This document shows positions 49,001 to 61,742 of a stretch of 64,000 nucleotides of DNA, in pieces. This DNA comes from Dryococelus australis. Lineage: Eukaryota; Arthropoda; Insecta; Phasmatodea; Phasmatidae. The stretch covers positions 137,398,457-137,462,456 of the forward strand of contig CM056994.1 of the NCBI GenBank assembly GCA_029891345.1, written 5' to 3'. The first letter of the stretch is position 1, and each line of letters opens with the position of its first letter. The translations under genes and the position numbers were made by a program. The notes under the pieces were generated by a model. The model was not told where the DNA came from, made no database searches, and saw only the letters and a program-made list of their open reading frames with translations.

Positions 49001-49734
49001 ATAGTAGGTGAACTCTTAATGGTCCATAAATTGCTAAAAATAACTGTATTCCAGCAATGGCTTCACACAGACTATACTTACTGGCGGTAAACGTATGAGT
49101 AGCCATATATAGGCCATTATATGTCGATGGAGAATTGCTAGTGAAATATGTATTATTATAGATAATTTTAAGGCTCACACTCTTCGCACATAGATTCTTC
49201 AAACTACGCACATATATGTATATAAATATATATGTATGCATGTTTAGTATAATTATAGGTCATATGATACAATGAGTACATTATTTGAAAGCATAAAGTG
49301 ATAGAAATATATACATAAATTTCTAAATATACAACATTAGGTGGGTCTATGTGACTCCTATTGAGTAATTTTACATAGGCCTATGTAATATTTTTCATGA
49401 ATGTCTCCATATAATTAAAATGAAATGTTAAAAAAGATAATATATAGCTACCTTTAGAAAATAAACATTAAAAGACCTTTGTTGTTTCATATCACTAAAA
49501 TATTTGTAACTGACGACTACTTTTAAAAACATATGAATAGCAAGCAGGTGTCATAGATACTGCCAATAATTACATCAAAGGCAAGTTTTTTTATCTGCGT
49601 ATTTTAAAAACTTATTTGTTCCTATGGGAAATTTTTCTGCTGTAATTTATATTATGACAATGTTTCTTAATAATTAAAATCTGAATATATTCTAAATAAC
49701 TTAATCTAAACATAAGACTTCACCATGGAGTAAT

Positions 49735-50160
49735 AATTAGCTTACTGGGCTATCAATGCAAGGGGTGTAGGTTTGGGCCCCCTCTACTCCTCCAGTAATA
49801 ATAAGATTTTCATGTTGTATAATCTGTTTAATAGTGAAGTAAAGAAAGTTAAAAACAAAGAAAAGTTTGTATTGATGGTGAAACTAATAATTTTTAAGTA
49901 ATAGTATTAGACATATGGCGAAAGTATGGCTAGTCATCAGTAGGCCATCTGATATCTGTGAAATTGTATATCGATGGGCCATTGCTGTTGTAAGCACATG
50001 TGCTATGCTTGGGCCATTTGTGTACACCAACCCTTGGCCAGTTTTGGGCAGAGTATGGCAAGATAGTTGTGCAACTTCAATACCAGGAATGGTGCTGTGA
50101 GCATGCCAGCTGTTGGCCAACTGTTTGCCAACTTGGCATCTGACTGTAATCCATCAATAG
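49735..50160 (+). mobile_element. tRNA-headed repeat, inverted-pair member 2
   Basis: It starts TTAGCTTACTGGGCTATCAATGC with a B-box-like GTAGGTTTGGGCCCC and is the inverted partner of 45830-46268. The two heads face each other across about 3.5 kb. Frames on both strands (49884-50120, 49915-50100) arise from the repeat itself. Confidence 0.65.
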
Positions 50161-51208
50161 GCAATGTGTTGTTTACTAAATGGGAAGATACAAAAAACAC
50201 TAGAATGTAACCGAAAAAATTCCGAATAGAGAACAGGACGTATTCACAGTTCCAGCAAAAAAATTCTAGGGCATATGGTAGTGTTTTTGTACAACAAAAA
50301 TTTAGATAATTTGATAAGTATGGTGAACAACAAGCAGAACATTTTGTATTATACAAATATACATTTTCAAATTAGGAAGCACGTGCATCCAAGTATAACA
50401 ATGATTATATCTGGAAAAATTTAACTCAACCAAGCATGCGTAAATTGCACACATGGAAACCACCTTGTCATGAAAGAAAAAGTGCATGATAAAATTCGCA
50501 TAGTGTAAAGTAAACAATGTATAGTTATTAAGTTAGATTACATATAGAGTAAAGTTCAACATTAGATACAAAATATTTAGGAGGTTCAAAAATTAAAATG
50601 TTAGTAAATCGTCATAAACATTTATCATCATAGAGAAAGTTCCATTGTCATGAGGTAACACATAAAGAACACAAGGGAGCATGTGACAATGTTAACACCT
50701 CTACCTGACAAGCAGAGCTGAGTCGGCAACACTTCGCAAGTTCTAACCAGGAAGTGGTAAATTCATGTCAGCAACATCCTAGCTATACACATGTGTAAAC
50801 AAACATACCCATAGTTTTAGTCGAGATCCGGTACACGGAATATGAGGCTTATAGAGCAAAAAAATAATTACAAATCAATAATTGCAGCCCTTTAAAGAAA
50901 AATGTTTTCTCGTAGGAGTTACAAAGGATATAGATGTTGCGAGGTTTAAGACGAAAAATTAGTTAATTATATTTAAGCATACATTTTTGAAAGTCTTTTT
51001 AGTCACAACAAATTTTTAAATTGACACAATATTAGATATTGTTTTCATACAATCCAACAATATTATTCATTTATAACCATAATATTATGATTATAAACAT
51101 CAATGACTGAAACCAAATATTGCATGTGTCTGTGCACACATCAGTCACAGAAGCACCACAGGCAGATAGTATACAATGGTGTATTAATATAATTAAGAAA
51201 ATTGAATC
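50161..51208. other. A+T-rich spacer within the interrupted gypsy element
   Basis: Protease and the first half of reverse transcriptase of element D should lie in this interval but are not recognisable. A patch at about 50690-50800 is more G+C-rich and unassigned. Confidence 0.35.
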
Positions 51209-51480
51209 CGGGGCCATGGTGGCTGAGCGATTAGCACACTTGCCTCCCACTAAGACAAACCAGGTTGAGTCTCTGGCCAGGTCACCTGATTTTTGCAAGT
51301 GCGCATCGTGCCTGACGATGTTGTTGGTCGGCAGGTTTTCTTCGGATCTTCCATTTCCCCTGCCCTTACATTCCGGTGCCGCTCCATATTCCCTTCAATC
51401 ACCCTCATCGACTATCAAGACCTCGCTGTTAAGAGATGCCCAAATCTCTTCACTTACTCACTCTTCGCAATGGAATGAGA
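51209..51480 (+). mobile_element. tRNA-derived SINE, copy 2
   Basis: It begins CCGGGGCCATGGTGGCTGAGCG, with A box TGGCTGAGCGATTAGC and B-box-like CAGGTTGAGTCTC. The body TGGTCGGCAGGTTTTCTTCGG and ACATTCCGGTGCCGCTCC matches copies 1 and 3. It sits inside the decayed gypsy element D, so it inserted later or replaced part of it. Confidence 0.8.
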
Positions 51481-51893
51481 GAGAGTGTAGAAATTAAAAC
51501 AAAAATAAATAAAAACCAAGACAAACATCAAGAGAATCAGCCCGAGAATGTTATTAAAAAACATCGAGATAGATTTACTAATAATATTTTAGAATTAACT
51601 AAACCAAACAGCACCAAATATATTTAGATTTGTTTACAGATAAGACAATCCACTTTAAATAATATCACATTTGTCCTTAAACATAGGAACAGCTAACTTG
51701 ACAAATAAATGACATGATTTCTGCAAGAATAATTGAAACAGCAGATCATATATATGCAGCTGCATGCTAGCAATAAGAAAAACAGGACGTATGTGATTCT
51801 TGACTTATTTTTACTTACTAAATCAATATGTGTGTAATCTGTAATATCCACTTTTAAGGATGGAAGATATACTAAATACATTGCAAAACTCAT

Positions 51894-52456
51894 ATGAATA
51901 GATATAGTCTATTTTTATGCAGAGAACGGGATAGTTATATATTAGGATTTACAACTGATAAAATAGGTTTTTACCAGTATAGCAGAATGCCTATAAGTCC
52001 GTCGACTTATCCACAGTATTTTCAAAAATGTATAGATATTTTGCCAGGACCAATAAGTTGGAATACAGCAATAGCATTTATTGATGATATATTCTTTCTA
52101 GGAGATCCCTTCAGAGTTTTAATTTCAAATATATGTAAAATACTAGATTGGTTATGAGAATTTAATCAAACGATTAATGATACATATTTGCAAAAGAAAT
52201 AAATTATTATTGTGAAGAATTAACCAAAACTTTAGGTAGAAGGTAACTTCTAAAATAGTGATAAATCAAAAATATGCAAAGCATTATCGATTTATATATC
52301 ATTCCATTGAATTTGTTTGCCAAAGCAAGTGCAGAATTATTTCAGATATCTATAGAAACAAATATTCTCAAAATTACATTTGTTAGTTTGGATCCTGTTC
52401 TAAAGAGAAAAATATTTATAATTAAAGAAAACAGTAAAACCAGTGGTGTATTGTGA
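51894..52456 (+). pseudogene. Reverse transcriptase remnant of element D
   Basis: The frame 51894-52157 reads GFYQYSRMP, then FQKCIDILPGPISWNTAIAF and FIDDIFFLGD. This is the palm of a gypsy RT, with FIDD at the YxDD active site. A second frame to 52456 fits the thumb/connection. The fingers are missing upstream. Confidence 0.75.
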
Positions 52457-52719
52457 ACTGTTGGAAGGTAAGCTGTGTTTTGCTCGGTGCTATACATAAT
52501 CATTTGCTAGTAATCACACCAGCCACTTAAACACATTAGTGGATTTGACGTCACTGCACGTGTGTAATGGGTGCCTCGCTGCTCTCCCGTGAGTGGCCAC
52601 AGTATATTCAGTTTCTCCGGGATTCATTCATGGTACTAGTTCCTGCTGTGTGCTCAGAGTATGCACATCACTGAGCAAGTACCAGCTTACCTCACTCACC
52701 ACATGCCACTGAGTAAAAC

Positions 52720-52930
52720 ATATTATCTTCCAGTATGTAATCACAAATAGGAGTACATGAAAATCAAAACTGATCATAGACTACTAATGTGTCCGATTCA
52801 ACGTACAAATAAGTCACTTTTTCAGGAGAATATGAACATGATCCACACATAAAAAAATTAAAATCATGCTAACAAAACTGCACAAAGCAGACACTAAATA
52901 TGTCAATTAGCTAGATGCTTTGGAACAGCC
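52720..52930 (+). pseudogene. RNase H remnant of element D
   Basis: KIKTDHRLL matches the conserved TDH motif, followed by a shifted frame resembling the NxxADALSR end. It is badly degraded. Confidence 0.4.
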
Positions 52931-53019
52931 CAAAAAAAGCGAAATTTTTCTAAAAATGTATACCCCAGAAGAAATAAAATATAACACTAGTACCACAACA
53001 TTATGTGAATGAAATCATA

Positions 53020-53960
53020 GCTGTGCATCATTATTCATTACTAGGAGGCAGTAATTTCAGTGATTTAAAAACATTTGCAAAAAATCAAACAATCTTATCA
53101 CTGGGACTCTACGAAAAAATTATGAAAAGTATTATATAAAACATTGTTCCACGTGTCAAAAATTACAGCCTACCAATCAAAAACGTATGGGGCAGCTCCC
53201 CCAAATCTAGCCCCTTCCACCCTATTATTAAAAACATGGGCGATAGACACAAAATGGCCATTACAAAATTATGCCAAGGTAATTGCTATGTTTTGCTAAT
53301 GATATAATGTTTGAATCGAAGTGTAGTAGTAAAAGCTATCAAAGCGATAGATGCACAGACCTGTGCAAATTTATTGAAGAATTTGTTTTTTAGATATGGA
53401 TGATGAAAAAATTTTTACTGTCAGAGGGAAAACTTTTTATCATGAATTAATAACATCATTACTAATTGAATTACAGTTTAAAATCTTCAAAACTATTAGT
53501 TATAATACCTCTTGCAATGGACTGGTCGAATACATAGAAGAGATTTTAGAAAACCAGCTAACATAATGTGCGCATGAGAGCCCCGCTGCTTGGGATGAGT
53601 ATTCTGTATTTATTATTTTAAATTACAATACACTAGCAAATGCAAGCAGAACATCAATGACATTTGACTTAATGCGCAGAATTAAGGTCGTGCAAATATT
53701 TCATGGATTAGTTGATAAATATTCTAAAAGAGGCCAGGATTTGTGTAATACACTGATGAAAAATAGGGAACAAGCTAAAATAAATTAACTTTAATCCCAA
53801 TAAAATCAAAAATGTCAATTTCATAAATCTCATCAGCTCAACACAGTTAATGAAGTTGAGTTTGGATTCATATCAGATCACACCATAAGGCACTATCATC
53901 TTAATATAAAGGACCATATTGAGTTACTAACTGGGATGGGGCCTTCAACTATTAAAATAA
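53020..53960 (+). pseudogene. Integrase remnant of element D
   Basis: HHYSLLGGSNF gives the HH of the zinc-binding domain, and CSTCQKLQPTNQK in another frame gives its CC. Degraded core segments follow: WAIDTKWPL near the first catalytic Asp, VRGKTFYHELITS near the second, and NGLVEYIEEILENQL with the Glu. Several frameshifts and stops separate them. Confidence 0.65.
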
Positions 53961-55230
53961 AAATTTGAAGAGTAGGCAATTACAAAACTGACACAATAAA
54001 TACAAATAATATAAAAATCATACATGTTAAATTGTGATGTATCACAAATAATTGGCACGAGACAAATCTTTATTTTTTCCCTTTATTAAAATTTACATAC
54101 AATGATACTGAAGAGAAAAATGCATTTGTAAAACTAATATACAAATCAATATAAAACAAACAAAGAAAAACTAATATTCTTAAAGATGCAAACTATCAAT
54201 CACCTGACAATTAATATAGTAATATTATCCTTGGAGAACTAACACTAATTATTTAATATCAACTACTGTACATGACATTACAGGATTATTTAAAATACAA
54301 TTATTTATACTCATTCCAATGTAAATTTTCTCTGAGCTCCAATAATTCAGTAATATAGATAAGGAAGTAGGGCCGTAACCCATGGCCCAGTAAAGCTTCC
54401 GATCCTATAAAAATACTTAAAAGTTGCAATAAATATATCAGAGGGGGAGGTTGTCGAATATGAGCCATTACAGCACATACAGGTAAAATACAGCACTTTA
54501 AAACCATAAAAACTGTGCCCTTTTCGAATGAGTCGTAGAAACATAGAATTATCAGAAAATTCAATTAAATTTGGGCGACACACGGAGACAATTACAAGTT
54601 GAAAACGAGAGACACAGCAGAAACGGCACAATAGTTACAACCAAACATAATTAAGAATGATAACTGCATACATTTTTTGAAATATATAGCAACTACTGCC
54701 CACCCAAGCAACTACACACATGTGCCACACAAAAAAAAAAAAACTTAACAGATAAAAACCCTACTGCAAACCCAGAAATGTTACGTTTTCCAAAACTCAC
54801 CATAAAATTGCCACATTGCTAAGTGAGAAAAACTACATCAAGATGTCATAATTATCGCTCAAGGCCTTAAATAAATTATTGCCACCAATCACAACTAAAA
54901 TCATGCATTGGGAAAGGGAAATGAGGGGAAGGGTGTGGAAGGAAAGTTTGGGGAGGGAATCGGAGCCCGACAAAGAGTGCGCCACTGACTGCTGAAATAA
55001 TGGGTGCTCAAAATTATAATCATGCTAGGGCAAAGAGCGCACCCCCAACCCCAAAACCTGTGCCTTGGCGACTAGTCTCTCAAGACCTAACTCTAAGTCG
55101 AATATATTTACAAACATTTCCAAAACGAAACGAAATCATAGATACTAAACTAGAGAAAATATACTGGAAATGGTAGAGTAGAATGTTGATAGACTATCCA
55201 TAGAAATGTAGAAAACATATCAACATATAA
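53961..55230. other. Spacer between two oppositely oriented gypsy elements
   Basis: No domain was recognised. LTRs of element D (3') and element C (3') would be expected here but could not be delimited. Minus-strand frames at 54301-54631 are unassigned. Confidence 0.3.
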
Positions 55231-55680
55231 GTCAATGTCTATTTCCGACTCGTCGAGTGAAGGAGCGACCAGCTCCATCTTCAATGCAGACTTCGGAGAT
55301 GGTGGGAACCGACAGCCAGCCAGTCATCTCAGTGCCTTGAAAACTAGTCTCTTCTTGGGTACTGCAGATTGCAATATGTCGACATCGAAGGGTAGCGGCC
55401 GACAAGGCGAACAGCTGCACAGTCTGTTAATCTAGCAGTCTCGCCAGGTACTGAAGCAGAAGATGTCAGTAAGGCAGGATGCACTCCGCATGACTCCGTC
55501 GGAAAGCAGAAACCAAATAGTAAGGTGGAATTGACGATAGAAAAACAAGAAAACCAAAGGAACAAAAGTATGGAAATACCTATGCATTAAGAAAATCCAA
55601 CAATCAGCACACCTGAGCAAAAAAATATTTATACAAACAATGAATAATCAGTTTCATGGCACAAACACTTTTAAATGTGA
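55231..55680 (-). other. G+C-richer stretch downstream of integrase C
   Basis: The minus strand contains an acidic segment (DESEIDIDLY near 55255-55220) that could be the end of the element C polyprotein. Assignment is weak. Confidence 0.25.
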
Positions 55681-55689
55681 CGGGTGTGC

Positions 55690-56532
55690 TTTTCGAAATC
55701 AGCTAATGAAGCTGGGAGAAACAAGACTTAGAGTATATGGGTAAAGAAACTTATGAATTTGAAAGGCCCACAAAACTGGGAATTAATTTGGCCATGAAAT
55801 CTTTCCTGAAGTCCACCAAAAAGTAATTTTTGCAGAAGTCCAGGTCCCCTACATTGAATGTTATTGGAAATCTACCCTGGTCAATTTTAGCAATAATCTG
55901 TGGCTTCGTAGCATCATGCCTGCATCAACGAGATGCGATGGGAAGGGAGAGACATTACAAATATTTACAGTGGATAGTAAAAATAACAGCCAAGCAAAGG
56001 AAGTGAAGGAGGGACTCTGGTGGAATACAGCATTGGAGTTGAGATATTTTCCATTATCGGTAAAAATTTCCACAGATGCACTAAAACCTTCTAAACCTGA
56101 TATGTGAGAGCCCTAACTATGAATGTAGCCTTAATATTTCGGAGTTACAAGAAAATTTTGAACCTTGTAAATGTATCCTGCTAAAACCAAATGCATACAT
56201 TTCCATTTTTTGGATCGAATCAAAGGTTCAAAAATTACCAAGTGAACTACACTCCAAGGACCCTGTGGCTCCTGCTTCACCGCCTGGCCCACATTAATTT
56301 GTTGTACCTGTTGGCACTTTGGGCACAACTTGCATTATCTTACGAATTCAGATAAATCACTTCTTAAGGTTGGCCAAGTAAACTGAACAGTTATCTTATT
56401 AAAGGTTTCACTGACCCTCAAATACCCGCCAAAACCCGAATGGTGAACATACGAAGGCATCATACACAATGGCATCTGGCACAATGATTTTACATGTACA
56501 GCCAGTTTTTCCTGTTTAATACAAAACACCAT
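55690..56532 (-). pseudogene. Integrase remnant of element C
   Basis: The zinc-binding domain reads YVHHSGFGGYLRV...FTWPTLRSDLSEFV with CPKCQQ in the next frame, followed by WSVVHLVIFEPL, where the first catalytic Asp is changed to Val. FTDNGKYLNS (about 56065) carries the second. A C-terminal VGDLDFCKN and VGLSN piece near 55800-55740 is the GPF/Y-like end. Frameshifts break it at least three times. Confidence 0.8.
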
Positions 56533-56647
56533 TTATTTCCATATAAGGAAGCACAGCTATCGAAATAAGATTCGTTCTTACCTGAGTACATAAAGCATCA
56601 CTCGTCTAAGCCTGATGGTACTTAACAAAAAATTCGGGAAAATGCTG

Positions 56648-56926
56648 TCAGAGGTTTAACGATGTCCCAGAATCACGATCATTAACCATCTCAAACTCTG
56701 TAGGATCATACGTCCTCGAAAGTGCATCAGCTACATGGTTATTGGAGCCACGAACATGAAATACTTTGAAATGAAAATATGATAAGTGCAAATCCCTTCT
56801 ACCTAAGTGTGTTAATTGCTGCAGATGGTTCAAAACCCAGCTAAGCCCCTCACTGTCAATATTAAAATCACACTCGTAATGTTCAACGTATGATGAAAAC
56901 TTTCCTAAGCCATTGATACAATCCAA
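56648..56926 (-). pseudogene. RNase H remnant of element C
   Basis: KFSSYVEHYECDFNIDSEGLSWVL matches the ..DxxxL segment of gypsy RNase H. It is followed by LTHLGRRDLHLSYFHFKV and RGSNNHVADALSR, the classical end of the domain. This is the best-preserved part of the element. Confidence 0.85.
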
Positions 56927-56999
56927 TGACTCCTTTTCGTAAATTCCAAATTTACGTTACTGTTCGGTGATACTGTGGCTGGCAAAATCAATGAGAACA

Positions 57000-57600
57000 A
57001 AACCTTAACATGTCCTTTGACTCAGTACAGTGCCTAGGGCCACTGACGATGTGTCGACCTGCACGACGAACCGGTGGGAATATCCCGTAAATGCAATACG
57101 GGAGGAGAAGACAGCTTCAGCTTTAAAACAGAGATTGCCGACTCTTGTTTATGGCCCCAAAACAAACTCTACTCTCTTATTGTACAATAAATTTAAGGAC
57201 ACTGTCAATTCTGAAAATTGCTCAATGAACATGGAGCAATAAGCCAAAAGGCCAAAATATTTCTGAACTCCTTTCAAATTTCTTGAGCGAGGGAAACTCA
57301 AGAAAGGATCAACACGATGGTGAAAACTATTATTTTAATCCATAATAGAAAACACACGGACTTTATTTTGATGCTGAAAAGCACAATAATTCGTAAGCAA
57401 AGAAAATGGATTATTATGAATATTTGTTTTCTTTACTAAAAAGTGTTTGACTACCAAACAATATTTTTCACTACCCTTATGCACTAGAAATCCTGGCGAA
57501 CAATAGTTGGAAATCGCATCTGAAAATTTATAAACTATCTCTCTAAACGTCTTCGACTTAGGTAGGGGACATTTCAAATGGCGATCACATACCGGAACAT
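57000..57600 (-). pseudogene. Reverse transcriptase remnant of element C, palm deleted
   Basis: SPGFLVHKGSEKYCLVV and RVFSIMD represent the fingers and first catalytic Asp. The sequence then jumps within about 40 bases to LKGVQKYFGLLAY, which belongs after the thumb. The YxDD-bearing palm is missing. FVVQVDTSSVALGTVL (about 57060-57010) begins RNase H with its first Asp. Confidence 0.75.
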
Positions 57601-57699
57601 CGTCCTAAAGCAGGAATTTGTACGGAGGAACATCGAATTTTCTTATTTTGGGACTGATGACGTCACTAAACTCTTTACACAACATATATAACCGACTAT

Positions 57700-58140
57700 T
57701 TAAGTAGTGGGGATAATCATATTTGGTGTCATACATAAAATAAGTATCTCGGGAATGACTTCAAAGTGAAGGGCGATCCTTATATCCGCAGCAAAGCCAA
57801 AATGTAGATAAAAATCGAACAGATATATTGACGCCCTAGTCTGCTCTTCAAACTCAAGGCCTAACACTATATCATGACGAAGGCCTGCAAACACCCAGAA
57901 GTTAATGAATAACGACCAATTTTGAAGTGCAATGGCAGGACTAAGTTATGCTCCTAACAACTTCCCCATTTTCCACACACTAAACATTTTTCTGTCGAGC
58001 ACCTTACACGTTTAATGTCAACAACTTTTAATTCAAGCTGCCTTTTCAAAAATTTAGAACTTATAAAACAGTATGTGCCCCCGGAGTCAACTAAAGTCGA
58101 AAAGGTATTTTCGCCACAAGAAATCAAAACTGAAAAACTT
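57700..58140 (-). pseudogene. Aspartic protease remnant of element C
   Basis: TLVDSGGTYCFIS at about 58110-58070 is a retropepsin active-site loop. FAGLRHDIVLGLEF (57894-57850) matches the conserved LGxDFL region downstream. A frame break separates them. Confidence 0.65.
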
Positions 58141-58200
58141 CCTTATTGCGCGTGGTAACTTCTCTTTCTCCCGATTGAAAACCCACGCCTAGACCCAGTC

Positions 58201-59130
58201 AGACCCCGTTTCTCGACTTGTTGTGTAGGCCCTCGTGTCGTGAATTTGAGCTCCCGTGGGTACACTCATTAGAACAACACGATTGCACATAAGTGGAAGG
58301 TGTGGTGCGATCTAGACTCTGGGGTACAGTAGGGATTTACTACTTAAAAAATAAATTGTGGGATGTTCTCCAGTCTTGCAAAAAGTATATAAGTTCATTT
58401 TATGTATACATAATAATTATTAGATACATTTGAAGTGTATTAAATATAATTGATTTATATTTACATAATCATAATATAATAAATGATAAACTTATGGTGT
58501 ATTTCAGAAACAATAACATATATAACCACATGGTAATATCACATAAACTGATGATGTACTTATTAATTAATTACTTTCATAACAACACATCATCCATATC
58601 CATGGGTAAAAAAAAAAAAATCACAATACAGAATAAATGTAAAACAACAAATATATTCAGTATATGTTCTCTTTTCCATGACAAAAAAATGTTCCAATGA
58701 AGAAATAAATAAAATATTTGGTTTTACACTAAAGTATTTGAACTTAATTTATGACAAAATCACTACTTGTTTTAAAGATAGCTTTAACAAAATGGTTAAC
58801 TCATTTGTTAATTATTAACTGATTTTGTGGTCGATTACGTCGAGTACCCACTATTTGAAATGGTATATTTTACTCACGAATATAAAAATATTTTATTTTT
58901 TTGTTTAATGAGAATATAACACCATAAAATTTTTTGTTAAAGAGTCCAGGAATTAGGACTTTACAACAGTAGTCATTATGATGTAGACAAAGTTCGGAGT
59001 GCTCCCGCGCATACAGCAGACGTAAGTATGGAATAAATATTAAATGATCACTGGAGATAATAATTTTGGAGAAACTGCGGTTGTGGACAAGAAATGGAAT
59101 CATTGTGCAAAACGATCACACCATGAATTG
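58201..59130. other. A+T-rich spacer, no gene seen
   Basis: The frames at 58494-58700 and 58870-59103 carry no recognised domain. Confidence 0.4.
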
Positions 59131-59132
59131 GT

Positions 59133-59477
59133 GTGCATATCATATCCCAGAAAGGGGTGAAAGCAAATTGCCACGAGGTTAATCCATTAGTTATATACTG
59201 GCACCGCTACAAAAGGTATCACAATGTTAAAAAAAACGAAAGATGCACACTAACTAAAATCATTGTAGGCATGAAAGAAATGAAACGCAAGCAAACCAAA
59301 ATGGCGTATGAAAATACAATATTACATCCGAAGGAAGTAGAAAAATTTACTAGCAAATATTTAGCTGACTTCTTACTGTGTGGAGAAGTTGGAGAAGGAC
59401 GGTATCCTGAGCGAAAACCTTCATATACCAAGGCGTGCTCCGTACTTCATAGTCTCGGGCGACTAATCGATACATAA
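59133..59477 (+). other. Unrecognised 114-codon open frame
   Basis: It is basic (many Lys and Arg) and ends with a YPERKPSYTKACSVLHSLGRL segment. I recognise no domain; it may be part of a transposon. No promoter or splice context supports a host gene. Confidence 0.2.
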
Positions 59478-59899
59478 CTCGAAAGTCGAAAAACACTTAT
59501 AGTAAATTACAATTGACCTTTCCCATTTTACTCATTTAAAATAAAGATTATACGTACTATACATGTAAATAATTAATAAATATTGCAAATATATTTAAAA
59601 ATAAATAAAATGCATAAAATATGCATTAAATAAATAATGCAATCACTACGGATTTTTCAGCTGATTACATATTATTTACAACTCAAAATTAAATAAACGT
59701 ATTAATAAAGGATAACTAGATCATGTATCAAATGGAAAGAATAATTATTCGGTACAATATCAATTAAAGAAGAAAGTAACCAACTGAATTACATTCAAAT
59801 GACATTAGTGCCACGCAACAGGCCCACTCCTCCACTCTTGAAAACATTGGTAAGAGCAAGAGCTACAAATTCAAAATAACCACACAAAAATTACACAAC

Positions 59900-61742
59900 A
59901 ATACCCATAAAAATACAACACCACAACAAACATACATTAAGAGGAGGAGGTGCAACAAGAAAAAACTGGCAAAGGAATAACAACAGTATGCTCTTGGCTA
60001 AGTTTGATGGGTGTAAAGTGTTCCATAAAAGCACAAAATTTGGATTTCCACCAAAAAATATAACTTACGCGATGAAACACACCACAAGAGGATATAGACT
60101 AAGGGAAATTATATTCATGTGTTAAGGAGTTGGGGAAGGATGTGGATCAAGAAGTTCCCATAACATCTCTGAAATTGGTGCCATAGGGATGGGAAGCCAG
60201 AAGATAATCCAGTTTTTTTAATGAGAAGATCATTGGGAGAAAAATAAGGTAATTTTGGAATTTGGAAGGGAGTGATATTAAAAAAGAGTTTAGGAAAATG
60301 AATTTCAGGACGAGAATGAACTAAATGAATGGCAGAGTTAACTTAGCCAAATGTATCAAAGTATGAACTGACAACGTGGCAATGTAAAGCATTGCTGATA
60401 AAACCAATTCCAGATAATGAAATAGTGAATTGAGGTCATGACTCCAAGATGTTTCCATATAAGAAGGTAACACCAATTCGGAATTTTGTAGCAAACATCC
60501 AGAGAGTGAATTTTTTGTACAAAGGATAAATCAAGTGATACAAAAGATTTTTTCACAAAAGTCAAGGTGATATTTACCAGAAAACAAATTGAATTCGCAA
60601 CTATTGACATGTGCATCAAAAAATGGAAAGGCGGAAGTATAAATAATAATACCATAAGTTTCAGATCGAGGCAACAGATTAGTAGGAATCGGAGTTAAAT
60701 TTTTTCTATCTAAATGTACAATGAGAAAGTCTGAAACTTTGAATAATATCTATCTATTAATGTTCGGAAAAAGTGCAGGAAAAGCAAAAAACACTACAAC
60801 TTTAAATAATTACTTATATGCTAGAGGAACAGCTACAACAGCATTAAGTGAAGAACTATAAATAATAGCCTGTACCGAACTGAAGCCATTATAAGTTTAA
60901 CGGTTTTCAAAAGTTACTGATATAATTATGTGTAAAGAAAGAGTAATCAAGAGTTGGATATGGTTAAGAACTTCAACAAATTGAGACGTGTGGAGCCAAC
61001 ATACCATGGACACTGGTCTCGACGGCATGCTTGAGGTCAAACAATCTAACCTGGCGTAAGACAGAGCTTCACTGACTCTTAATAACATTGTACTCAAATC
61101 AAGCCTTAAACCAAGAGTTACAATCTCTCCCCCAATTCATGTGTGGTTTGATTTAAAACACAAAACAAATTTTTACATTATTCTGATAGCGAGTAGCCAA
61201 TTTATGTATTCTTTGGTAGTGGTAAAATGTGGTCATCTAATTAATTATCAAAATGATATGGTAAGCAACATTAACAGAAATTTTATTTGGGTAATCTGCA
61301 ATTAAATTAAGTCGCTTTTCTAAATTTTCAAGATCATTGTTGCCCAAGTTTCCAAAGACAGTTTTCAGAATTTTTTCTCCAAAATATAGTATTCCCCATT
61401 TTTTGGTGGACAGCAGGAGGAGAGAGGTAACGTACGAACTTAAGTTTTAAATGCAGTAAGGTTGTCTTATAATTACAAGAGTAATACGAAATTAAAGTTC
61501 TTATCAAAAGAGGTATTGACCATTTCCAATTTTCGGTGGACACTAAAGACAGTGTTCGACATCGTTTCTAACTCTATACATTCTTCTTTCAACTCTAGAA
61601 GGTCCAAGTTCAAGACAACTGAATAAAAATTATTGGAATATATAATGTCCCCCTCATTTTCAAAAATCACCCCAGTATTCAAAGTGTTTACCAACACTGA
61701 AGAAATGCAAAAACCTCTGGTAACAGCCAGCAAGATTCCCAA
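59900..61742 (-). pseudogene. Env-like third frame of copy B
   Basis: The frame 61742-61473 starts near a Met, has a hydrophobic beginning like a signal sequence, and continues into a leucine- and glutamate-rich segment. Next, in another frame (61450-61300), comes a basic-to-hydrophobic stretch followed by an LW.LG-like piece, in the position where errantivirus Env proteins have their cleavage site and fusion region. Further conserved parts lie at 61097-60897 and 60655-60356. Each has a counterpart in copy A. The frame is disrupted and non-functional. Confidence 0.55.

Larger units (their letters stand above)
47603..53960 (+). mobile_element. Interrupted Ty3/gypsy retroelement (element D)
   Basis: Gag (47603-48514), reverse transcriptase (51894-52456), RNase H (about 52720-52930) and integrase (about 53020-53960) remnants follow in normal pol order on the plus strand. 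Between gag and RT lie the ACTGCTGGC array, one tRNA-headed repeat and a SINE. A further foreign-looking insert (52470-52700) separates RT and RNase H. Confidence 0.65.
55681..58200 (-). mobile_element. Decayed Ty3/gypsy retroelement (element C)
   Basis: Protease, RT, RNase H and integrase remnants lie in order on the minus strand. Compared with copies A and B it is a separate lineage: its protease loop is DSGG and its integrase begins MPSYVHHSGFGG. Gag is absent; the recognisable part begins at about 58.2 kb. The central RT palm is deleted. Confidence 0.8.
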
